From: Limnomonas spitsbergensis
Taxonomy: Eukaryota; Chlorophyta; Chlorophyceae; Chlamydomonadales
Assembly (NCBI GenBank): GCA_037349105.1
Contig: JAYJMM010000116.1
Location: 1,922,001-1,986,000 of the forward strand
Direction: 5' to 3'
Length of the DNA: 64,000 nt
Shown in pieces: positions 28,801 to 40,800 of the stretch; positions within the stretch are counted from its first letter, which is position 1, and every line of letters begins with the position of its first letter. The position numbers were made by a program, and so were the translations under genes. The notes under the pieces were generated by a model. That model ran no database searches and was not told where the DNA came from. It saw only the letters and a program-made list of their open reading frames with translations.

Positions 28801-31800
28801 CGGGGCAACATGAAAACATACAACATGGGGCCCTGCCACTGTCGGGAGTGGCCAGGGTAAATTCACCAGCAGAAACAGATATAGAATAAAACAGGTAGTA
28901 ATGACCCACTATTAAATTTAATTAAATAGTGAAACACTGGCCAGTTTCATGGAATAAGAACCCTAAACCCTAAACCACACTAAACTCATTACCCTATAAC
29001 CCTGCTGGGTAACATGAAAACATGCCAAGCCATGGGGTCCTGGGTTTCCATTTTAAAGTTCTTGTTTTAAACACGAACCGGTTCGTAGTTGCAAAAGGGG
29101 AGCGTTTCCATTTTAAGCTACGAACCGGTTCATGTTTAGAAAATTGACCACGAACTCAAAAGAAAGCCTCGGATACCCTGGACTTTTTATTCGATGCCTC
29201 TGTCTAGTTTTCGTCACATTGTTTGCGCATGCGAACAAATGCCTTTTTGGGGGGGCTGTGCTGTGCAGCCTGGAGCAGCAGAATTTTCTGTGCCGGTATA
29301 CCGGTACTGATATATTAGTTTACACATACCAGTACCCGGTGCTTTGCTTATACATTATTATACGATATACTACACCAGTACATCATTTATGTATTAGTAT
29401 ATACGGTACCGTGTACTTCACATAATGTACATACCGTAGATTTGATTTGCCTTCCCTCATAATTAACATTGTTTGGGTTCGAGGGATCCATGAATTCACT
29501 ATTTGTCGAGTGTCAATGCCAGTTATGAGTCGGAAATTAAGACTTATTGTCGACAGTTGACCCCGAGGGCAGGATGAAAAGAATCAAGAATTCAACCATG
29601 ACCCCAGTGCACTTAGCTAGGTATTAAGTGATAATGCTCCAAGGGAGTCAAGCGGCCCCATATGTGCACACCCAGACTGCTTGGTTGCAAGAGGTCAAAC
29701 ATAAACACACATGCACGCAGGAGCACACGCACATGCACATGGACAAGCACATGCACATGGACAAGCACATGCACATGGACAAGCACATGCACATGCACAT
29801 GGACATGCACATGCACATGCACACGCACATGCACATGGACAAGCACATGCACACGCACATGCACATGGACAAGCGCATGCACACGCACATGCACATGGAC
29901 AAGCACATGCACACGCACATGCACATGGACAAGCAAATGCACACGCACATGCACATGGACAAGCACATGCACACGCACATGGACATGGACAAGCACATGC
30001 ACACACACATGCACTTGGACAAGCACATGCACACGCACATGCACATGGACAAGCACATGCACACGCACACGCACATGGACAAGCATATGCACACGCATAT
30101 GCACATGGACAAGCACATGCACACGCACACGCACATGGACAAGCACATGCACACGCACATGCACATGGACAAGCACATGCACACGCATATGCACATGGAC
30201 AAGCACATGAACATGCACGATCATGCATATGCACATGGACAAGCACATGGACATGCACGATCATGCATATGCACATGGACAAGCACATGGACATGCACGA
30301 GCATGCACACATAAACGCATAAGCATCCACACACATGCAAGCATGCACACATGTACGCACGCATACACTACTCAGCACATTTAAGCCACTCCCCCTCCGG
30401 ACTCGCCCCCAGCCCCTTCCCTCCCCTCTTTCCCTTTCCTTGCCCCTCCCGTGTTGGGAGCCGCTGCTCAAATAAAGTCTACCCTTTGCTTGTGGTCTCA
30501 GGACTTCTTCTCGGGTCTGCCAGATGGCATGCGGGCTGCGATGCGTGGGCAGGCCCTGGTCCCCACGCAGGACGGGCGGCGGGCCGTGGTGGGCGCAAGT
30601 GCATTGAGGACACTTTCTGATCCGATGCTGGCAGCCCTCCTGGAGGAGCCTGCACTGAGGGTGAGTGGAGGAGGGGAAGGGGGTGAGGGGAGGGTGAGGG
30701 GAGGGGGGGGTGGGGGGGGGGGTGAGTGGAGGAGGGGAGGGGGTGAGTGGAGGAGGGGAGGGGGTGAGTGGAGGAGGGGAGGGGGTGAGTGGAGGAGGGG
30801 AGGGGGTGAGGGGTAGGGGTCAGAAGAGGGGGTGAGTGGAGGAGGGGAGGGGGTGAGGGGTAGGGGTCAGAAGAGGGGGTGAGTGGAGGAGGGGAGGGGG
30901 TGAGGGGTAGGGGTCAGAAGAGGGGGGTGAGTGGAGGAGGGAAGGGGGTGAGGGGTAGGGGTCAGTAGAAGGGGGTGAGTGGAGGAGGGGAGGGGGGAGG
31001 GGTAGGGGTCAGCGGAGGGGGGTGAGTGGAGGAGGGGATGGGGTGAGGGGTAGGGGTCAGCGGAGGGGGGTGAGTGGAGGAGGAAAGGGGGTGAGGGGTA
31101 GGGGTCAACAGAGGGGGGTGAGTGGAGGAGGGAAGGGGGCGAGGGGTAGGGGTCAGCGGAGGGGGGCGAATGGGGGGAGCAAGGGGGGTGATGGGTGAAG
31201 GGTGAGGGGGAAGAGGGGAAAAGGTGAGCAGGTGAGGGGAGATGGTGAATTGGTGAGTGTGGTGAGTGTAGGGGGTTAGTTGGAAAGGGAGGGGTGGGGG
31301 GGATTGGGGTGGGGCGGGGGGGTGAGTGCAGGGGGCAGTTGGAGGGGGGGGGTGCAAGGGGTAAATGGGAGGGGAGGGGTGAGTGTCGGGGGTGGGTGGG
31401 TGGAGGAAATGAGTGGAGGGGAAAGGGGAGAGGGGGGGGGGGGGGGGTGACATTGTTTTAGGGAGCATGCCAATGAGCGGAGGCGCTGGCAGAGGACGGT
31501 GCCATTGTTCCAGGAAAGTGTCAAACGTTTCAGGATAGTGTGAAGCACAGGGAGCCGTGTGAGTGCGGAGAAGCCATTATGCTACGCGCTGCGGGTCCAA
31601 GCTCGTCCACCCCCCTGCCTTCTTTGCCCCAAATGGACTGGAGAACCTGAAACCTAGATCTGTAATATAAATCCTATAACCTGAATATGGATCCTGAAAT
31701 CTAGAATGTGAGATCTGCTATCTGAAACCGAGGTGTGCATTCTGTAATTTGTGACGCCAGGCTAGCATGGAGCTTGCGAGGCGCAACTCAGGGCTCTGCT

Positions 31801-34800
31801 TTGTCCACCAAGACGTCAAGCCGCTGCACGCAACCAGCGGGGACGGGCGGAAGCTGAGAGAGATGCTGGGTGTAAAAAACTTCCAGGTGAGCGCAATTAT
31901 CGGTCTCCCGCAGTCAGACAGTTATCCAGTGAGACAATGGTGTCACGTGGTGTGATAATGTGCACCAATTGTTCATGCCATGCATGATCACACTGCACAA
32001 TGCATGACCACACTCCACCATGCATGATCACACTGCACCATGCATGATCACACTGCACGATGCATGACCACACTCCACCATGCATGATCACACTGCACCA
32101 TGCATGATCACACTGCTCCATGCATGACCACACTGCACCATGCATGATCACACCGCAACATGCATGATCACACTCCACCATGATCACACTCCACCATGCA
32201 TGATCACACTGAAACATGCGTGATCACACTCCAACATGCATGATCAGACTGCACCATGCATGATCACACTCTACCATGCATGATCACACACCACCATGCA
32301 TGACCACACTCCACCATGCAGTGTATGATCATGCATGATCACACTGCACCATGCATGATTAGACTGCACCATGCATGACCACACTCCACCATGCATGACC
32401 ACACTGCACCATGCATGATCATACTCTGCCATGCATGATCACACTGCACCAGGCATGATCACACCGCACCATGCATGATCACACCCACCATGCATGACCA
32501 CATTCCACCATGCATGAACACACTCAACCATGCATGATCACACTGCAACATGCATGATCACACTGCAACATGCATGATCACACTGCACCATGCATGATCA
32601 CACTCCAACATGCGTGATCAAACTGCACCATGCATGATCACACTCCACCATGCATGATCACACTGCACAATGCATAACCACACTCAACCATGCATGACCA
32701 CACTGCACCATGCATGATCACACCGCACCATGCATGATCACACTCCATCATGATCACACTCCACCATGCATGATCACACTGCACCATGCATGATCACACT
32801 GCACCATGCATGATCACACTGCACCATGCATGATCACACTGCACCATGCATGATCACACTCCACCATGCATGACCACACTCCACCATGCATGATCACACT
32901 GCACCATGCATGATCAGACTGCACCATGCATGATCACACTGCACCATGCATGATCACACTGCTCCATGCATGACCACACTGCACCATGCATGATCACACC
33001 GCAACATGCATGATCACACTCCACCATGCATGATCACACTCCACCATGCATGATCACACTGCAACATGCGTGATCACACTCCAACATGCATGAGCAGACT
33101 GCACCATGCATGATCACACTTATCACACTCTACCATGCATGATCACACTCCACCATGCATGACCACACTCCACCATGCATGATAACACTGCACCATGCAT
33201 GATCAGACTGCACCATGCATGATCACACTGCACCATACATGATCACACTGCACCATGCATGACCACACTGCACCATGCAAAACAACACCGCACCATGCAT
33301 GATCACACTCCACCATGATCATACTCCACCATGCATGATCACACTGCAACATGCGTGATCACACTCCAACATGCATGATCAGACTGCACCATGCATGATC
33401 ACACACCACCATGCATGATCACACTCCACCATGCATGATCACACTGCACCATACATGATCACACTGCACCATGCAGGATCACATTGTTTGATGTACCATG
33501 AATGTATTCCCCAATCTCACACCCTTGCCTCTGCCTCACTCCCACCGCTGCAGCCTGATGACATCATTGACGTTCTCGAGGAATATTGTCATGAGGCCAG
33601 CAGACTGCGTGCGGCAGCGTCTGGAGCGCTCGCGGCTACGGCTGGGCCATCAGCGGGCGGCGAAGGGCAGGCTGTAAGCAAAGAGTTAACCTCCTCGACG
33701 GCTGCTGGGCTCGCCGTTATGGCGCAAGACGCCACCACCGCCGCCGCCGCCGCCGCTTCCGTCGCCGCCACCGCAACAGCAGCAGCAGCATCGATGGACT
33801 TGTTGGCGCGTCTTCTAGCCACCGTCGCCCGCTCCCTCCACACGGGGGCGAACGCTGTCAGCAGAGGCAGTGGCAACGCAGCCGGGACATCCACTCGCAC
33901 CGCCACCACAGCCACCGGCGCGGCTGCCGCCGCCGCCACCACGCTACCGCTGGAGCCGCACGAGCAGCGGGTCCTCCCGGGCGGAATCTCCCAATATGCG
34001 GTCCTGGAGCGTCTGTCGCGTCTCCCGGTGCTGCCCACGCTGTGTGGCTCCTTCGTCGCTCTCCTCGGACCGGATGGGCAGCGACCAGCGCCAGCCGCAT
34101 CCAGAGCTCTGCCTAGGCCCCAGGAGCAGCAGCAGCAGCATGTCAAGGCTTTCATCGTGCCCTCGGCGGTTGCGGTTCTGCTGCAGCAGACTGCTGGGCA
34201 GGAGGCCCTGACAGCTCGCATCCAGCGAGCACCGGGCGGTGGCGGCCCTCAGACGGGCCGGAACAGCCTCAGGCCCCATGCTGCAGCCGGGCAGTCACAG
34301 GCTGCTCCCGCGCCCTCTGCCGCCTCGACCTCCGGTCGTGACCTGGCGTCGGCTTTGGAAGCTTGCAGCCTGGACCTCAGGGATCTTCTGAGCTCGAGCC
34401 GGCGAATGGGCAACCAAGGCCGTGCTGCTACAGCAGGCACCAGTCTTCTGCAGCAGCAGCCGCATCAGCAGCAGCAGCAGCGGGTTGTCCTGATTGACCC
34501 CGCTTTTGTCTCGGCCATGGCCAAGCATGCGCCCGAGGAGCAGGTCATGGCGCTGCTCAGAGGCATGGGCGCCTCGGCTCTGACTGCCAGCGCGGTGCTT
34601 CAGGACATGGTGCTCCCGGCCCTCAGAGAGATCTCGGCGACCGCAACTGCTCCTGCTGCCGGACGTGTTTCCGCGCTTGCCTGTGACGAAAAAACAGCAG
34701 CAGCGACAGCAGCTGCAGGGACCGCAGGAACTGCAACAACAGCAGTAACAGCCGCCGCGCCTATGTCGGTGCTTAAGGAGAACGTGCAGCGCCGCGCAAT

Positions 34801-37800
34801 GTCGCTGCTGGCGTTCCCGCTAGCAGCAGGTCTTCTGAAGCCCCCAACAGCCTCCTCCACCGCCGCTGCCGCCGCCGCTGCCGCTGCCGGCGGCTTGCCG
34901 GGATCGAGGACGGAGGTGTCTCAGCTGCTGCCGTCTCTTGTCGTTCCGTCACCAGCCCAGCAGCAGCTGTTGAGGCAGATCACGGACGCCGCGGCCCTGA
35001 TCAGCAACCAGGGGCTTGCTGTGCGGCCCCCTGCGGCGCCGCCGCCGCTGCCGCTGCCGGCCCCGCCCTCAAGAAGCAATGCCTTGAGCGGCAGCGGTGC
35101 CGCCGGCGGCTTGCTTGGCGGCCATCATGGCGCTGATGGCAGCACTGCGCCGCCGTCCCGCCCCCCTGCTGCGTTCCTCCCGCCTGAGCTGGGCGGGGTC
35201 AGTTTTGACTCCCTAGCCCCGGGCTTCGTGGATCAGGCAGGGCTGGTCGTCATCAGCCCAAAGTATCTGGGCTGTTGCAAGCTGGTGAACGCCAGTGGCT
35301 GGACATGGCTGCTGAGGTGCGAGGGGCAATGGGGGCAGGGGGGGGGATCAGCACCAGTCAAAGCATGATTGGTAGCAGTCATCAAATGTACAACAATATG
35401 ATCAAATGTGGTACGTTCTGTCAGATGCACCGGTGCTCTTAATGAAACGTGTTTAAGAATGGCATATTTTTATCTGATGTCATCTACTGGTCTGCTATGG
35501 ATGTGATTTACAAGATCTATGATTTTCAATATGATCCACCACGTGCGCTGCCAGGCAGCTGGGCTGCAGCCCCTTCTTGGAGCCCTCGCCCACGGTCAAG
35601 CGCCTGCCCGAGGACGGCCTGCCTGAGCAATGGATGCACCAGGTGCAGAAGCTGCCAGGCAAGGAGAAGGCAGAGGTAAGGGGGGGGGGAGGGAGGAAGG
35701 GAGAGGTGTGGGGAGGGGAGGAGGTAGGGATGGGGGGAGGGGAGGCAGAGATTGGGGTTGGGGGAATGGAGGAAGAAGGAGAGGTGGGGGTAGGTGAGGA
35801 GGAGGCAGGAGAAGGGAGACGTGATGAGGCTGGGGGTGGAGATAGAAGGTAAAGCTTAGGGGATTGGGGAGGGTTGGCACTCGTTTGATTCAGTTCACTT
35901 GTTCACCTCTCCTCTCCGCATGCACATGCGTGCAGGCCCATGCACATGCACATGAATGCAGGCCCATGCACAGGAACATGCAGATGCACACGCATGCAAA
36001 TGCCCATGCACCTGCACATGCACACGCATGCAGGCCCATGCACATGCTGGCCCATGCACATGCAGGCCCATGCACATGCAGGCCCATGCAGATGCAGATG
36101 CACACGCATGCAGGCCCATGCATATGCAAATGCACACGCATGCAGGCTCATGCATGCAGGCCCATGCAGATGCAGATGCACACGCATGCAGGCTCATGCA
36201 GATGCACACGCATGCACAGGCACAAGCACATGCATATGCAGATGCACACGCATGCAGGCCATTCAGATGCAGATGCACACGCATGCAGGCCATTCAGATG
36301 CAGATGCACACGCATGCAGGCCCATGCAGATGCAGATGCACACGCATGCAGGCTCATGCAGATGCACACGCATGCACAGACACATGCATATGCATATGCA
36401 CACGCATGCAGGCCATTCATATGCAGATGCACACGCATGCAGGCCATTCAGATGCAGATGCACACGCATGCAGGCCCATGTAGATATACACGCATGCACA
36501 GACACAGGCACATGCACAGGCATGCAGGCCCATGCACATGCACAGGCACTTATACACATATACGTATATGGCATATACGCTCATACACAATATATACGTG
36601 TACCTGTCAGTAAATATATGTCATAAGCCAGCCCTAATGCTGGCCCATGCCCCAGCACAAGCACATATTTTATATCCCCATATACAGACCGGTATACGTA
36701 TATGGCATATACGCTCATACACAGAATATACGTGTAACTGTCAATCAATGTGTGTTTTACGCCAGCCCTAATGCTGGCCCATGACCATGACCATGCAAAA
36801 ATAACGTCCCCCCTTCCCCCGAATACTTCAGGCGTATGAGGTGGCAGACTACGAGTGCCCCGTGTTATGGGACATGTTGGCGTATGTGGCCGCGCCGCCT
36901 GCCGGGTCCAGCGAAGGGACAGTCCGTCCACGCGGCGCTATGGCAGGGCAAAGGGGGGTCTCGACAGACGCGACGAGGCAGATGCTGCGTATTGTTGAGG
37001 TGTGGAAAGGAGGGGCGTGAGGAATTGTTCTTCACAACTACACACTTCCATAGCAGGGGGGTGGTATAGGGGAAGCGGACGCGGTGAAAACCCCACGCAA
37101 ACATTGTGAGTTTTAATCTTTCCTTTTGATTGGACTTAACAAAGTATGAGGCTGGCCGCCCAACCTTAGAAAGCCTGAGACGCAAACGCAGAAAAAACAG
37201 CCCGGGTGCACTTGTGGCCCACGTAATGTGTGATACATGAAACCTGTTTGTGTGAACATGGGAGTGGTGCGGGTTTGGAGTGTGAAGGCAAGGTTGCACT
37301 CCGTGAGCGGAGGTGTGCCAAGGAGTAGATGGAAGAGGGGGAAAGAGTGGCAGTAAGTGTGATCAGTGTGGCAAGGTGTGGATCAGGGTGTGGGGCGGCA
37401 TCCAAAAAGAGTTCCAAACATGGTTGGGAGGCAGGATCGAGGTTCCCAAAACCTAAACCCTGGACGCTTCGCCCCTAAGCTCTCAACCCTAAGCTCACAA
37501 CCCTTGACGCTTTGCCCCTAAGCTCTCAACCCTAAATTCTAAACCCTCGACCCTTGCAACGCACTACCCGCCATCTGCCACACGCATGCACAATCGCCCG
37601 TAGGCCCTCGCCTTGTCCTAACACTGCAACGGGTCCGGTTAAAGGTTCAGAGTTCAGGGTCCAGGGTTGAGGGTTGAGTCCATTTTTCAAAGCACCACCA
37701 GCCGCCCGCCAGGCACGTGTGCACGCAGGCCCTTGCTCTGCACTGTCAGGGTTTAGGGATTATAGTTGAGGGTTGAGTTCGTTTTTTCAACGCACCACCA

Positions 37801-40800
37801 GCCGCATGCCACAAACCTGTGCATGCAGAACCTCGCTCTACACTAAAAGGTTGGGGGTGAAGGTTTTGAAGGTTAAGGGTTCAGGGTTAAAGGTTGAGCT
37901 CATTTCTCAACGCACGTGTGCACTGCATTTCGCTCGCTGTTCGAATTCTCTTGAGTGCTCTTTGAAATCACGCAAATCTTAACAGACACCTTTCCCATGC
38001 ATCAAATGTGATATGCTTTGCTGGACTATAAAAACTTAACTTATCTTCACACAATTTATTGCAACTTCACTCAGGCCCTCGCTCTGCACTGGGAGGGCTG
38101 CCGCTGGCCCCTCGCAATGAGCGCCCGCCTGCAACCAGTCCCGGTCCAGGCAGCCGCACTTGCCTCCGCCAATGACGCGTCAAGGGCTAACAGGCGAGGT
38201 CCCGCGGACCTCCCGGCCGCCGCCGCCGCCGCCGCCGCTGCCCCTGCTTTGGCTGTGAGCAGCAGCCTGGGGCACCGATTGAGGAATGCTGCCTGGCTGC
38301 CATCACAGAACGGGGACCTGCTGCCCCCCTCGCACATCCTAACTGCCGCGAGCAGGGCGGACAGGGAGTGAGTGCGGGTTTATCTGGGGATCAGGGTTTG
38401 GGGTTAAGGGTTTATCATATCTTTAGAGAGTTTGCTTACCCCTCAAGGTCAAGGGTTTCGGGCATGCTCCTGACCCCTAGTTTAGGGTTCAGGGTTTAGG
38501 GCTTGCCCCTGACCCCCCTGACCTTCATAGGGTGAAGTGTTTAGTGGGCTCCTTCTAACCCCTTCTAACCCTTTCTTACTCCTTCTAACTCCTTCTAACC
38601 CCACGTATCAAGCCCTACACTGTGCCGCAAACCTCTCTTGCTCTTGAAGTTTACAAAGTGTGTGGCTAACCATTATACCCTAGAAAACCTGAGACAGAAA
38701 CTCAAAAAAACAGCCCGGGTGCGCTTGTAAACCCCACCCTTAACTCAAACGATACACATGCCTGAAGGTGGCCGTCTGCTGAGAGTTCCTGCACCTTACA
38801 CATTAATCTTACCTCCAACCTTACCTGAAACCTTACCCCGGCTTGAAACCTTATTTACAACTGACATCGACCGTTAACTGACTGGCTGTGGCCCCACCTC
38901 CAACCTAACCTTCATTTTATACTTTCAATAGAAAAACGAGTTATGAGCTTCCATGCATGCTAAACCCTACCCCACCTCCTTGCAGGGTGAAGCTTGTGCT
39001 GAGCTCCTGTACACCCTGAACCCTACCCCCTCCTCCTGCAAAGGGTGAAGCGTGTGCTGAGCTCATGTACACCCTGAACCCTACCCCCTCCTCCTGCAAA
39101 GGGTGAAGCATGTGCTGAGGTACTGTACACCCTGAACCCTACCCCCTCCTCCTGCAAAGGGTGAAGCGTGTGCTAAGCTCCTGTACACCCTGAACCCTAC
39201 CCCCTCCTCCTGCAAAGGGTGAAGCGTGTGCTGAGCTCCTGTACACTTTGAACCCTACCCCCTCCTCCTGCAAATGGTGAAGCGTATGCTGAGCTCCCGT
39301 CCACCCTGAACCCTACCCCCTCCTCCTGCCAAGGGTGAAGCGCGTGCTGAGCTTCTGTACACCCTGAACCCTACCCCCTCCTCCTGCAAAGGGTGAAGCG
39401 TGTGCTGAGCTCCTGTACACCCTGAATCCTACCTTCTCCTCCTGCAAAGGGTGAAGCGTGTGCTGAGCTCCTGTACACCCTGAACCCTACCCCCTCCTCC
39501 TTTGCAAAGGGTGAAGCGTGTGTTGAGCTCCCGTACACCCTGAACCCTACTCCCTTCTCCTGCCAAGGGTGAAGCGTGTGCTGAGCTTCCGTACACCCTG
39601 AACCCTACCCCCTCCTCCTGCAAAGGGTGAAACGTGTGCTGGGCACCCTCGCCCCCCACCTCATGCTGGACACCACCAAGCCCGGCGTCGGCGCCCTGCT
39701 CGGCCTGCTGCGAGTTCCCTCCGTCCTAACAGCGGGCCTGGTTCTTTCACAGCTCAGACTCTGGAGCTCAAGAACCGCCTCCCCATCAGAAGAGGAGGGG
39801 GAGGAGGCAGCGGCGGCTGGCGGTGCGGGCATTGCTGCGAAGGACGACGGACAGTCGACGGTGCAGGGGCCGTCAGCCGCACAGGCGGCAGTTGGGAGCC
39901 GGCATGCCGTACCGGTCTCCGTCTCGACCGCTGCGGGGATCAGGGCGGCAGGTGCCCCGCGAGGAGGGCCTAGTGCTGGGGCGGGAGCGTTGGCGGGGGC
40001 GGCGGATCAGGCGGCCAAGGCAGGAGGGGGAGAGGCTGCCGAGGACAGCGCCGCTGCTGCAGTTGCGCTGCCCCCGTTTGTGGCAAGCATAAAACAGGTG
40101 CGTGTATCAGCTAGTAGGTAGTGGGTAGTGGCATCAGGTTGTAGCATGTGATGAGGAGGGCGTGCAGTGGGACGTTAGGTGCATTTTTTGCTGGCAGTTG
40201 GTAGTGGGTGACAGGTTGTGGCGTATGATGAGGAGGGCAGGCGGGCAGGGGGGCGGTAGGGGTGCATTTGAAATGAACGTTTGAAATGCCAACTTCCGCG
40301 CCTCCTCAGCACCTTCACAAATAATCATAAAAACATAACTGCATAGTGGAGGGGCGGGTTCTTGAGGTATATTTTTGGTAACCCCGCGAATTAAATCCGG
40401 GGCTGGGGCTGGGGCTGATGGATGCCCTGTGTTGCTTGGTAAACCATTTTGCAGGCTTGCGCAATTCTTTGGGCATCTTAAGGGACCCACCATCGGGCAT
40501 CTAAAGGGATCCTGGGTTTCGCCACGGGCGCCTACATTTCCCCAAACCGCCTTGAGTTTTCTTGTTTTCATGACTGCGCAACTAAACCTCGGCTTTGCTC
40601 ACCGGTAATCAGTAGTTTGCTGACCGCTTCACTTAAGACTCATAACCAGTGTCCACTAGAAGAAAAACTGCCCTGAGACACTGAAACTGCCCTTAAACCC
40701 TGAAACTGCCGTTACACTCTAAAACCTATCCCTCAAGCAGATGTTGGAGAGCCGCTTATGCCTTTAGCCTCAACCCTAAACCTCTTTATCCCCTAAGGGT

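Noticed and set aside
29470..29495. Possible tRNA T-arm (gggttcgagggatcc)
   Set aside because: No acceptor stem, D-arm or anticodon arm can be drawn around it.
31965..33485. CRISPR-like regular repeats
   Set aside because: The 20-bp units are contiguous with no unique spacers, no cas genes, eukaryotic intron context. The same applies to all other arrays here.
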